From Serinus canaria (Eukaryota; Chordata; Aves; Passeriformes; Fringillidae): DNA of 64,000 bases. The DNA lies in assembly GCF_022539315.1 (NCBI RefSeq), contig NC_066326.1, forward strand, positions 18,492,601 through 18,556,600. The letters run 5' to 3'. A program made the translations under genes and the position numbers. The notes beneath the pieces are model-generated. The model had not been told where the DNA came from and did not search any database. It saw nothing but the letters and a program-made list of their open reading frames with translations. Below, in pieces: positions 48,804-60,902 of this stretch. Every line of letters begins with the position of its first letter. Within the stretch, counting starts at the first letter, position 1.

Positions 48804-49180
48804 TCGGGCTGGCCGCGCGGCTCGGCTGCGCTCCCGGCCGTGCCCAGCAGGCGGCGCTGGCGCTCCCCGCGCGGCGCTGCCGGGGCCGCTCCTTGGGGCT
48901 ATCGGGGAGAGCCCGAACCGCATCCGAACCGCATCCGAACCGCATCCGAACCGCATCCGAACCGCATCCGAACCGCATCCCGCAGCCCGAACCGTGTCCG
49001 AACCGCACCAGAACCGCGTCCGAACCGCGTCTGAACCGCAGCCCGCAGCCCGAACCGCACTCGAACCGCATTCCATCCCGCGTCCCGCATCCGGCATCCC
49101 GCACTGTGTCCCAACCCGCATCTCGCATCCCGACCGCATCCAGCCCCGCAGAACCGCTACCAGGGCCGGTCCTGGGAGTC
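48804..49180. other. CpG-rich block with 11-bp tandem array (CpG-island-like)
   Basis: The minisatellite ends and sequence becomes GC- and CpG-dense: GGCCGCGCGGCTCGGCTGCG and onward. A six-copy perfect array of CGAACCGCATC follows (48914-48979) and degenerates to about 49065. Each 11-bp unit holds two CpGs. It could be a CpG-island promoter or first exon of an unseen transcript, or only an expanded GC-rich repeat. No TATA, splice donor or recognisable 5' UTR could be tied to it. Confidence 0.55.
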
Positions 49181-49249
49181 ACCGCATCCCGCACCTCCCC
49201 GTATCCCGCACCTCCCTGCATCCAGCTCCGGATCCCGCCCCTCAACCAG

Positions 49250-49560
49250 CCTCGTGTCCCACCCTCATCCTGCCCTGCACCCAGCTCCACACCCCTCCTG
49301 CGCCCAGCCCCCCAAACTGCTCAGCATCCCACCCCACATCCAGCTCCTCATCCCACCCCCATCCCACCCCATCCCACCCCACATCCAGCTCCTCATCCTG
49401 CCCCTGCACCTAGCTCCACATCCCACCCTCATCCCGCCCTACATCCCACCCCCATCCCACCACATCCCACTCCCACCCCATCCCACCCCCATCCCACCAC
49501 ATCCCACTCCCTTCCCAACCCCCCCCCATCCCGCCCCCATCCCGCCCCCCCCATCCCTCC
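49250..49560. repeat. C-rich low-complexity block (CATCCCACCC-type units)
   Basis: Irregular tandem copies of CATCCCACCC and CATCCCGCCC. The minus strand is dense in GGG/GGGG runs separated by one to five bases, a G-quadruplex-prone pattern. Confidence 0.85.
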
Positions 49561-52500
49561 AATCCCTCTGCCCAGAACCGTGAGGACATCCCAGGTTATC
49601 CCAGTGTCCCACAGCAACCAACTCCTGTTGGTGCTTGTTCCAAACTCACTCAATGCTAAGAGCCCCAGTGCTGTTAAAACTGAAAGAATGATCAAATTCA
49701 AGCACAATTAATCATTTCCTCATTTTTCCTCTTTTGTTAAGACTCAGGTTGGGCAGCCTTAGCTTGGAAACTTCCATGTACACTCAAAAAGAAATCATAT
49801 GAAAAGAGGAAATAATAAGTAACAGAGAGAGAGAAGGCTACAAATAACTGAGTGACCTACAAAAACATTGCCAAATTATGCACCGTGTCCTACCTTTGAT
49901 AACAAATTCCTTTTGAAAATGATTGCATTATTTTTAAAGCCTGCTGTAAAGGGAAAACCTTAGGTAGAACTCCAAATTAAAAGAAAAGAAACCACACCCA
50001 TCCAATTAAAAATTCCACGTTCAGTTCTTTGGCTGAGTAGAGGCGCTCACCACATTTCACTTTCCTCCTTGCAGCTGCAGGAAGGTTTTTGGGGCTGTTC
50101 CTCCGGCCCTGACCCAAGTGCACCTCAGTGCCAATTCCCCCTGTTCACAACAGGGAGATGGAAGGGAAACGAGGGAACAGAAAAGAGAAACAGGGACTGG
50201 GGCTTTTTCCACCCATGGGCTCTGAAACTGATCTTGGCCACGCTACCTAAGGAAAGTTAAAACTGCAGGTAAACTCAGAGCTCTGGAGCATCCCAGCTCA
50301 AAGAAACAAAACCCCACTTGTAGAACATTTGTAGAAGTTTTTCCCCCCCCAGTTTTGTCCACAGGCTCTGTAATCCCTGCTTTAAGAGGATGAACACCTT
50401 CAGCACCGAGCTGTGTGTTGAGGGAATAACTCAGCCCTGGGATGCAGGGCAGCTGAGAGCACGTGTGGCAGAGCAGGCCTGGGATTATCCGTGCACACAC
50501 AGGAACGCTGCTGCCAGCAGTGACATGCTGGGCTGAGTTATCCTCTGTGTGCTTTCAAAGGCCACTGCAGCTCTGCTCATCAGGGCTGGGCTTCAACTGC
50601 GAGCGCCTCAGCACTGCACACTTTGTGTGTTAACAAAACACTATCCAATAAATAGATAAATAAAACAGAATATCCACATGTGGGTTCTTTTGGGCATATG
50701 GAGCTGAAACATCGTCGAGTGTTTTCCTTTCCTTTCTAAAACTGACCCACAGCTGTGTACGTACCACAGTGAAATGGTTTTGTCTTGAAGAGAGCATAAT
50801 CCAGGCACTCCCATCACTGATGTAGGAAGTGTTAATGGAGAACTGGTTTGCTCCAAGGCCTGCCTTTTGTACTTCCATACGCACTGGGGTGCCACAAAAC
50901 TCCCATGGAATTTGCAGGACAAACCAGCAACTGTGTTTAAAGGCACCAGCGCTTACAAGAATAAAAGAGCAGGATCCATTTTGAGTGTTTTCACCCAAAA
51001 TCTCCTATAAAAAAATTAAGACACCAATATTTGATTTTGAGCTCTGGCATTCCTTGCCCTCCTCCCTCCGGCAGGAGCTGCAAGGCAGTTTGATCTTTGT
51101 TACATTGGGACTACGGGATCCAAGCAGCTCTTTTACAAGGCATCGTAATTGTTTGTACTTGCAAAACTGGATTAAGAAATCAGTGCTATTCTTAAAGCAC
51201 ATTTATCACATACATACAAAAGTCAGCATATTTCCACTCGGAGCACGGCCCCAGCCAACCAGAGAGAGTTCCCGTGTTCCGCCCACGCTCGTTCTCTCAC
51301 CCTCCCCTTCCCCAGAGCAATCCTGCAGCTGGCCACTGCAGCCTGGAAAAGTCCCCCCGAGCCCAGCAGGGCACACCTGCCCCAGGCTGGCCCTGTGCCC
51401 CTCACCTGGGCTCTGCTGCTGCTGCCACCGTCCCCAGCTGCCCCGGTGTGGTGGTGGAGCAGCGAAACTGGGAGAGAGAAGGTGAAGTTATGGAAGGATG
51501 CCGAGGTGTGGAAGGCACAAGCCCTGTGCTGTTCCAAAGGCACTGGGAATTCAAGCAGCCCTGCACAGGGTCACTGAGATGAGGAAAAGAAATGGGGTTC
51601 CAAAGGGGGTGGCACTGGACCTGTAGGATTTTTAGGTTCGGGGCTTTACTGAACTTCTCAGAGTTTCACAAAACACATTTTCCTGTTATTTAAATCCATT
51701 TGTTCTTCCACTGAAGCTTAATTTAAAAAACATGTCTTTGAGCTGAGCGCAAGTCTGACTAATTCTGTTGTAAATGCTGCTGAAGATGAACAAAACTAAC
51801 ACTTATAATTGAAAAAAAAAAACCCAGAAAAGGCCTCATGCCTGCAGAACAGCCACACTCAGGCTGCTGCCCAAGCTGTGAGAGCACAGCTCTCCTTTTG
51901 TTAACTGACTCAAAATCAACACCCATCCTGCTGAAATCTGCACCAGAAATAGGGAACTCTAATGACAGAACCCAGAAGATGGAGTTCCTCTACACATCTG
52001 TTTTCTCTTTCTGTTTCTTTCTCGTTTGTGTGGCTCCTCTGTTTCCCTTTTGTGCAAACCCAGAGCACAGGAATATTTCTGTGTCTGCTCTGGGGTGCCC
52101 TGACCCCCAGGGCAGCTCTGACTCTGACCCTCATCCATGGAGAAAGGTTCCCAGACTTCAAGACAGACTGGAACCCACAAAAGTGTGCAATGGATCATAG
52201 AGAGCAGTGTGGGTGTGTCACTGGGTGAGAAATTGAGGGTTTGGGATTTTTAGTGTGCTGTGGATGGAAGCAAGGTGGAGGGCACAGGGTGTCACCTGGG
52301 TTTCTTCTTCACCTTCTTCTTCCTCCTTCTCCATGGGTTTGGGTGGCATTTTGTAATTGGGCAGGAAAGTCCCCATTGCAGCTCTTTGGGATCAGTTATT
52401 GGGGTAAAAGGGAAATAATCCAGGTGTCAGCTCTTACTGGGATAGTTCAGTCTTACAAGCCCTTGTACCAAGAGATTGTTGGGCATTCTGTGCCTTCTAA

Positions 52501-53219
52501 TGGGAAGCTGCCGAACTCCCAGCAGTGAGACTGTGTTACTGATAAGAAATAACAAACACCTGAGTCTGAACACGAATTACTGACTCGAGTGCCTTCAGTC
52601 CAGCCCCAGAGAAACCCACAGCTGGAACCCCCACACCCTTTCCCAATGAAGTGTCCTTGTGTCCATTTTGTCCATCCAGCCCTTTCCTGATTCACTCTCC
52701 CAGCACAAACCAAGCCTTCAGCACTTTGATCTCTGTCATGCTGCTCCTCAAGGAGTTGTTGCTCTCCAGCCTCCATGGTAGCTGCTCCATTCCTTCCCCA
52801 CTCTCCAGGGAAAAGGAGGGAAAAATACCACGGATATCACTCTTACTTCTCACTCAAGCCCTGTGTCCTTCTCCCAGGCAAGGAAAGCGTTTTTGGGAAG
52901 CAGAAGAACCAGCAGGGCCCTTGAGCAGCAGTCCTGTACATTCTGGTTCATTCTCTTGGCTGTTTCACACTTCCAGAAACATCCCATGGGTATTCCCAGT
53001 CATGTTGGAATTTCTGTTACTGATATTTAATGGGCAGCATTATAACCTGGGAACCAAAGCTGCAGAAAACCACATGTTTATTGGTTATTTTCAGTTCAGG
53101 AATGTCTGTTTTCCAGACATGCTCTGCCTACAAGCAAGATCTCCTCATGTTTTCCATGGGCACTCAGGGCACCCTCTGTTTTAAATGGCATTTCTTGCTA
53201 CCTGCGCGGCAGGTTGAGA
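49561..53219. other. Intergenic, no gene found
   Basis: Mostly unique sequence without recognised exons or RNA genes. It contains one member of the 65-bp dispersed pair (near 53056-53120). Confidence 0.55.
53056..53120 (+). repeat. 65-bp dispersed repeat, copy 1
   Basis: Contains GCTGCAGAAAACCACAT and TTTTCAGTTCAGGAATGTCT followed by GTTTTCCA. It matches 56818-56879 in the same orientation. The family was not recognised. Confidence 0.7.
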
Positions 53220-53995
53220 ATTGAGATGCCCACGCTTCCCTTCCTCCTTAAATGTTTGCATTCCATCCTTCTTTCTTCTCCTTATATCACCTCCTTGAAC
53301 AAGAAAAGTCATTCTAGACCCCCTTATTGTCTATGTATTCCATAGGTTTCCATGTTTTCCATAGGTTTCCATGTTTTCCATTTCCATGTTTTCCATTGAG
53401 ATGTCCACTCAATGTTTCCTTCCTTCTTAAATGTTTGCATTCAATCCTTCTTTCTTCTCTTTATATCACCTCAATGAACAAGAAAAGTCACTCTAGACCC
53501 CCTCATTGCCATGTTTTCCATAGGTTTCCATGTTTTCCATTTCCATGTTTTCCATAGGTTTCCATGTTTTCCATTTCCATGTTTTCCATAGGTTTCCATG
53601 TTTTCCATTTCCATGTTTTCCATAGGTTTCCATGTTTTCCATTTCCATGTTTTCCATAGGTTTCCATGTTTTCCATTTCCATGTTTCCATAGGTTTCCAT
53701 GTTTTCCATTTCCATGTTTTCCACTGAGATGTCCACTCAATGTTTCCTTCCTCCTTGAATGTTTGCATTCCATCCTTCTTTCTTCTCTTTATATCACCTC
53801 CTCGAACAAGAAAAGTCACTCTAGACCACCTCATTGTCCATGTTTCCATAGGTTTCCATGTTTTCCATTTCCATGTTTTCCATTGAGATGTCCACTCAAT
53901 GTTTCCTTTCTCCTTAAATGTTTGCATTCCATCCTTCTTTCTTCTCTTTATCTCACCTCATCGAACAGGAACATTCCCTCTAGACCCCCTCCAGC
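53220..53995. repeat. Compound array: about 110-bp units alternating with a CCATGTTTTCCAT minisatellite
   Basis: A block with AATGTTTGCATTC, ATCCTTCTTTCTTCTC, TATATCACCTC and AAGAAAAGTCA occurs four times (starting near 53235, 53415, 53745 and 53905). Between blocks lie variable numbers of 17-18 bp units of the type CCATAGGTTTCCATGTTTT. The largest inner run is at about 53510-53725. This is a higher-order arrangement in which the inner repeat has expanded unequally. Confidence 0.9.
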
Positions 53996-54548
53996 CCTTT
54001 TCTGGAATGAACCCTCACGGCAGGCCAGGAGTGTTGTTGTGCCCCTCTGGCCGGCCAGGGCTGCACAGCCTTACCTACATCCCGCTGGTGCCAGAGGAGG
54101 AAATGGGTTTTCTTCCCCTCTTGGCAGCTCCCGGGGACGCTGACTATTGTGTTCTGGGAGTCCTCGTTCTCCGGGGCTATTGTGAAGGCTGTAGTAAACA
54201 GAACTTCCAGCACCAGGATGCGAGAACGGGATCCAAGCTGGGAGCACGTGCCAGGAGGGGATGTGACCGCTGCCCCATTGCGGGGATGGCCCGGCCCTCC
54301 AGCCCAGCTGTGCCTGAGCACATTCCCTCTCCAGGGGGACAAAGGTGGCAGGCACCGGCAGCCAGCCCGCGCACAACGGCACCAGGATGTCCAAAAATTT
54401 CCTTCCCATCGGGGAGGGAGGAAGAATGGATCTGGAGTGCAGACAGGGCTGCAGCTCCTTTGTGTCAGCCTTCCCAGGCAGCCTGGGGCCAGGAGGTGAT
54501 GGCAGTGGGGCTGGGCCAGGCTGGAGCTGAGCGCTCCCAGGGCTGCAG
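53996..54548. other. GC-rich unassigned sequence
   Basis: Both strands are open for over 200 codons, which reflects GC richness. No domain, start context or splice pattern supports a gene. Confidence 0.45.
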
Positions 54549-54716
54549 GGAGCTGCCAGGGCAGCAGGGCAGGTGTCCAGTGACACAGGGGCACAGGAGG
54601 AGCAGGGACAGGGAATGGGCCTTAGGGAGCTGCCAGGGCAGCAAGGCAGGTGTCCCAGTGACACAGGGCACAGGAGGAGCAGGGACTGGGAATGGGCCCT
54701 TAGGGAGCTGGGATTA
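54549..54716. repeat. 76-bp tandem repeat, 2.2 copies
   Basis: The segment starting AGGGAGCTGCCAGGGCAGC at 54549 repeats near 54625 and begins a third time near 54702. Differences are single bases. Confidence 0.9.
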
Positions 54717-54769
54717 TACAGAGCCACACGGCATCAGGCCATAATGCAGGAGCTGTGTTCTGTGCTGAA

Positions 54770-55720
54770 TGGAATAAAATAAATCATAATCAATTGAAAA
54801 GTAATGAAATAAATGGAATTATTTAATATTTATTTCTATTTAGTGAATTATTTATTATTTTATAATACATTGAAAATTAATAAAATAAATTGAATTATTT
54901 TATATGTATTTATATTTACTAAAGTATTTATTACTTTCTTACAAATAAATTGAAAAATAATAAAATAATTGAATTATCTTATTTCATAGTTATTTGTATT
55001 TATTGAAGTATTTATTACTTTATAATAAATAAATTGAATTATTTCATTTTATATTTATTTATATTTACTGAATTATTTCCTAATTTTATAACAAATAAAT
55101 AAATTGAAAAATAACAAAATAAATGGAATTATTTCATTTTATATTTATTTATATTTATTGATGTATTTATTACTTTATAATAAATAAATTGAAAAGTAAT
55201 AAAATAAACCGAATTATATTATTGTATTTATTTCTATTTATTGAATTATTTTTTATCTTATAATTATAAATTGAAAAGTAATAATATAAATTGAATTATT
55301 CTATATTTATTTACATTTGTGGAAGTATTTATTATTTTATAATAAATAAATTGAAAAAATAATAAAATAAATTGAATTATTTCATTTTTTATTTGTTTCA
55401 TTTTATATTTATTTCATTTTATATTTATTTCTAGTGATTGAAGTATTTATTATTCTATAACAAATAGAAAAGTAATAAAAGAAATTGATTAAATTTTATA
55501 TTTATTTATATTTATTAAAGTATATCTAATATTTATAATAAATAAATTGAAAAGTAATAAATTGAATTATTTTATTTTTTCTATTTATTCAATTATTATT
55601 ATTTTATAATAAATAAATTCAAAAGTAATAGAATAAATTGAGTTATTTCATTTTATACTAATTGAATTACTGACTGTTTTATAATAAATACACTGAAAAT
55701 AATAAATATTATGAAATGAA
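54770..55720. repeat. AT-rich satellite-like array, about ten units of 85-95 bp
   Basis: Repeated TAATAAATAAATTGAAAAG, TAATAAAATAAATTGAATTA, then TTTATATTTATTTATA and GAAGTATTTATTA. The whole 950 bp contains very few G or C bases. Copies differ by small indels. Confidence 0.9.
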
Positions 55721-58700
55721 GAACAGAAATAAAATCCCATGAACAGCTCTGAAGCTGAGTGCTCTGTGGGAGGTTTGCTTTGGAGATGGGGATGGCCCTG
55801 TAGCTCCAGGAAGGAATGAAGGAAATGTGAAGATAAAACTTAATGTGTAGGGAAAGATGACCTGGATTTACTGATCATGAAATCATTCAGCAGGGAGGAA
55901 AGGATGGATGAAAGCAGCTCTGGATGAAGGCAATTAATGCTTGGCACTGCCAGTCTCCAGCACCCAGAGACAAAAACAAATGGAGATATTGGGGGTGTTG
56001 GAAGAGCAGGGGTTGGATCTGCATCATCCCAACCAAGTGACCTTCACCTTCTGGGGTCACCCCACGTCCCTGGTGTCCCCAGGCCACCCCAAAGCTGGAA
56101 ATTGCTTTTACTTTCTTGCCACACATTGTCAAATACCTCAGCTTGTACCAGCAGCCCCCAGTGGCCTTTGCAAGCCCACTTCAATTGCCAATTAATTCAG
56201 AAAAAAACAGCATTTTTTTCACTGACATTTCCTCACTTGTTGTATCTCTGTTAATTGGATTATTGGGTGGTGTGGAAACCAAACCTACAGAGGTGCTTGC
56301 CATGTCTGCAAGGCTGCTCTGGCCCAGAGCAGAGCCCTGCACCAACCAAACTCCTCCTGATCACACCAGAGGCTCTGGGCAGAAATGCCAGAACCTTCCC
56401 TCCCTTGAACTCCTCACCTGGAGCCACCAACAAAGGAAAATTGGGCACAGCCACCAGGGAGAGCAGAGAAAGAGGGGTCAGGGAGCAGATGGCCCCAAGG
56501 AGGACAAGCTGAGGGTCATTTTAGAAGTGGATTAACCCTTGAGCAAAACAAGTGTGCACAGAGCTTCTCTGAGACCTTCCCACCTGCTTCTGTCACCTGA
56601 TGAGTTTGTCACCCCCAGGCACCCTCAGGAAGGATCCATGGGCTGGAATCCAGGAATAAGCTGGGTCACAGTTCCCATTCTCAAAGGCATTTCTCACCTG
56701 TACAAAAGAAGTGGTTTGGGTTTCAGCAGGAATGGATTTTTCTGTCTGCACACCAGATTTCATCCAGGCAGCTTTGGCTGCCCAGGAGTCTGAAAAGGCT
56801 TTTCAAACTCGGGAAAGCAAAGTTGCAGAAAACAACATTTCCATGTGCAATTTTCAGTTCAGGAATGTCTGTTTTCCACGGTGGGCTGCAGGTCACCCAC
56901 CAAAACAGAGAGCTGGGGCCAAGAGCCCCTCAGAGCCTGCCCACACTTCTGAGAAGAGGAGCAAGAGCCTAAATTCTGCTCATCCTTCTGCCAGAAATGA
57001 GGTGGAGCCTTGATTCCTGCAGTCCTTGACACACAAATCACCCCATGAGTGTCAGTGGTTCCATGGCAGTGACAGCAGATTGATACTAACCAAGAGATTT
57101 TAAAAACTGACAGAAAATACAGAAGGGCTTTTCTGACAGAAAGCTTTTGTAGCCTTCAAAATCCAGCTTTATCCTTCAGCTCTGTCCTTTAAGGAAATCC
57201 CTGAAAAGGTCACATCACCTTGCTTAAAAAAAAAAACATAAAAATCAATTACTAATGGAAATGTCTTTATTTTCTTATATTCCAGGAATAACTAAAGCCA
57301 CTTGGCAAAAGGAATTTCCCAAATTCTGCTTTGAGCAGAAAACCTTCTGGAAAACTTTGGCTATGGCCATGCTTTAAAAATTACCCCCAGCCTAATTAGC
57401 ATCTGCTTCAGGAGCTGCAGTTATTTCAGGGCCATTTATCTAGCCCAAGGATCTTGTACACAACTGAGCAGATTTTTAATGTTTAACATTTCTGCCCATA
57501 AACCACCAAGGAGAGCCACTCACCTGAGGCTGCTCGTACTGGGTAATTCAGGGCTGGGTTCCTCATCAACATTTCCCACTAATTCCAACTTTTCTACTCC
57601 CAGGAGAGCTGGCAGCACCCAGGACAGAAGTGCAGTTCTTTTTAGAAAGCTCAGAGAAGATTTAGAAATTTTAGCACTGGAGGATAAACAACAACAACAA
57701 CAACAAAATATTAAAAAATAAATATTAAAACCCAAACTGGATACTCAATAACTGAGAAAACTCTTTCTGCCAAAGGCCTGATGGGAATGGTCTCAGGTGG
57801 AGCAGGTTTATTAGGAAATAAATCTGGAAATATGTTTTGGAAAGGTCCTCTCCAAAGTGCAGCTTGCCCCAGCTGCAGCCTGGATTTCTGAGACACGGCA
57901 GGTCAGAAGGTGACAACCCCAGATCTCCTGCTGCCCTCATTTCTCAGGGGGATTATTCCTCTGTCGGGGGAATTTAATTCAGAAATTTCATTTGTCAGCT
58001 GCTTGGCAGGAGACATGGAATTTTGGGGCACAGGTTGCACCATTCAGGCAGGGAATAAATCCCAGAATTTGAGAAGATTCATGTCCCTCAGCTCAGGCAA
58101 ACTGCAGCTCATCCATGGTGCCCCCAGGGCTCAGAAACTCTGGGTTTCACCAAACTCAAGAGATCTGAAGTCAACCCTTGTTCAATTAACTCTGGCTTCT
58201 CCTCATGCTCTCGTTATGCAAATCAGTCTAAAGCCTTTGGAAGGACTTTTTGATCATTACCCCACCTCTTACTGCAGTTCTGGTTTGGTGTTTGGGATTT
58301 TGGTTGCTGTTGCTGTGCCCCACATAATGAGCATACATTTCCAGAGTTAGGAAGTATTTCTTCTACCTTGGTTTGTGTAGAAACAAAGAGTAAAAAGAGG
58401 ATTTTTAAACATCTTGGGGGCTGCTGATGTTCCTGCAGCTGGAACCCAACAGGGAGAAGGTGATGGCTGGGCAAATCAAAGATCCCCAAACAATTCTGTA
58501 GTCCTGTCTCACTTAAAAGGGATTTTAAGCCTGGCTTAGGTCCAGGGCAGCTCTCCACCTTTGAGTCACACATTTGAATTTGAAATGAGTGCTGGGGAAG
58601 TTTTGTAATTGATTTAAGTGGCCCTTGAGAAGAGCTTGAGCAGCAGCTCGGTGGTTGTTATTGAGGCTCAAGGGGAACAGAAAATTGGCTTCTGGAAAAG

Positions 58701-60823
58701 CAGAGCTGTGGGAAAGTGGGAAGGAAAAGTGTAGCTGGAAGCCAACAACACTCCAGAACAAACATCTGTAAACCAGGGTACAGACACGTGAGGGAAGAAT
58801 TATCAAATACAGTCTCATAAATATCTTGGCCAGATATTGGAGAAACAGAAATATAAAATATTTAGACTATCCTTTTTAAAAGATGGAAAGATAATAGAGG
58901 TAGAAAGAGGTGAATTTAACAAGTGGATTTGCTGCCATACCCACAGGTCCCAGAGCAGCTTGTGCACATTCCTACTCTCACCTGGCTACCAGAAATCATT
59001 ATTTATTTTCTCAATTTAAGTGGCTTCAGAGTATTAGAGAACCAAATAAATATCTCTGGGAAATAAGTTTTAATGCTGCTAGTTGAAAAAAAAAAAAAAA
59101 AACAGATATTTTTATAGAAACTGTTTCTCAAAAATACAAACATTAATTTAAAGTTTGAGACCATTTAAAAACCTGAGCTGGTAAATGGATCAGACCATAG
59201 GAGATCACATCACACAAGTTAAAAACAGGAATATTCCAAAATAAAAACAGCTGAGGGGAAATATCAATGGAGCTGAAATTTCCAACAACATAAAAAAATC
59301 AATTAAATGAAAAAAGGAATAAATGACAGTGACCATGAATGAATGTGAATATGGTTTTATGAATAAAACTCCAGACAAAACCAGTCTGGAGCTGTAAACA
59401 GGAAACTGGAGCCAGGGAGAGAAGAATGGAAGGAGGCTGCTGCCATGGCTGAGAGCAGTGACCCCGAGGTTCTTCTTCTCCTGAGCTCAGATCAGCAGGT
59501 TGAATAACTCAGTTCCAAGGAACAGGCTGAATTCCTAAAGCCAGTAACTCTTTTTCCTAATTTCTAGTCATTTTCTGGACGTATTTCTACAGACAAAGGC
59601 AATTTTGGTATCTCTTTTTTTCCTTTAATCTGGATGGAGGTCCAAATCCTGCAGTGCTCCTGCTCTGCAACACTGCATGGGATATTCAACCTGAAATTCT
59701 GCTTCTCACTTCTTCTCACTTCTTTATTGTTATGCTCTTTAAATTCCACCATGAATCCCCGTTGTTTCATCCTGCCTGCCAAGATGTCCTTGCAGAGCAA
59801 AGCTGCCCAGGTCCCAGGACACAAAAAGCCATTTCCCCCCCAAAATCTTTCTTGTGGCCACTTCCCCCTGCTCTCAGTAGTGACCCATCTATTTCTAGGA
59901 GTGAAAGTGAGAACCACCCCCAGGGAGCTGAAACTTCTGTGGCCTGGCTGGAAGGAAAAGCTGTGCACTGTTTTCCACTCTCATGTTGAAATAAATGTTT
60001 TGCTCTCTGGAAGCAGGTGTAAATTATTCCTGAAAAAAACCCCAAAATTATGGAAAAGCAGCTGGTACCAAAAAGGTGACTTCAGTTGTGACCTGATTGG
60101 AACTGTCACACTCTGAGGAGAGGGGCCGTGACAAGATAATCTTGATTTCGGATACACTTCATTATCTGTATTTTATCCTTTTAAAAAAACAGCTTTTCAG
60201 TGATTTATGGCAGAAGTTGGGTTACCTACAAAGCCTATTTAGAGAAAAAAATTCACCAAAGGGCCAAACTCCACACAGCACAAGAAGTTTCTACAAGTGG
60301 ATAATTTGTTGCCAAGCATATTTGAGCAAGAAAAGAAACAAAATAAATAAATCAAAGGCACAATAAATTATAATACACCATGAGAATTTCCCAACAGAAT
60401 CTGATTTTCTGTACCACCATTCCACCCCTACTTTGGCACTTTGCTTCCACAGGTTTGGCTCCAGGGCCAGCTGCTGGAGCACAGAACAATGGCCAGGCCC
60501 AGATCTCCAAAATCCTCAAATAAAACCAGGGAATTGACATTAAATTTACTGCAGCTCACTGAAACAGCACTGGGTTGCCAGGTTCTACCCCATGGGGTAC
60601 TGAACTGCTGCATTTTATTATTTCTTGCTCTAGGTAAAGCTCAAAAGGCAGAAATCAGCACAATGTCCTCTGTAAATTCCCAGAATTGCTTTGTTTTGCT
60701 CACACAACCACAGGGGAAGAAAGCACTCCTAATGAAGTTCAGAGAGAAAAAAGTTCTGTAGGAAAAGTGAGTTTGATGACATCTGCTCCACACCCCATGG
60801 AAGGGATGCTTCTGTATTAACTT
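55721..60823. other. Intergenic, no gene found
   Basis: 5.1 kb of mostly unique sequence. It includes the second 65-bp dispersed copy, a (CAA)n run near 57690 and a poly(A) run at 59085-59102. Several 100-160 codon chance frames are present. No coding exon or RNA gene was recognised. Confidence 0.55.
56818..56879 (+). repeat. 65-bp dispersed repeat, copy 2
   Basis: Matches 53056-53120, ending with the shared TTTTCAGTTCAGGAATGTCT and GTTTTCCA. Flanks differ, so only this segment is shared. Confidence 0.7.
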
Positions 60824-60902
60824 ATGCAAATAAAACTAAACGTGCCACAGGATGCAAATGAGCTGTTAATAAAAAATTACCACACCTCACATGTGTATAA
60901 AA
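60824..60902 (+). promoter_or_regulatory. Promoter-like motif cluster (speculative)
   Basis: Two octamer motifs ATGCAAAT (60824-60831, 60852-60859), a palindromic E-box CACATGTG (60888-60895) and TATAAAA (60896-60902) lie within 80 bp in + orientation. No associated exon was found downstream. The arrangement may be chance. Confidence 0.25.

Noticed and set aside
47482..49711. Open frames of 400-655 codons on + and up to 538 codons on minus
   Set aside because: They are produced by a 26/27-bp unit and GC-rich repeats lacking stops. Both strands and several frames are open at once and the peptides are simple repeats.
53471..54744. Long frames on both strands, including 281 codons on +
   Set aside because: The left half is the compound repeat and the right half is GC-rich sequence open on both strands. 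No recognisable domain.
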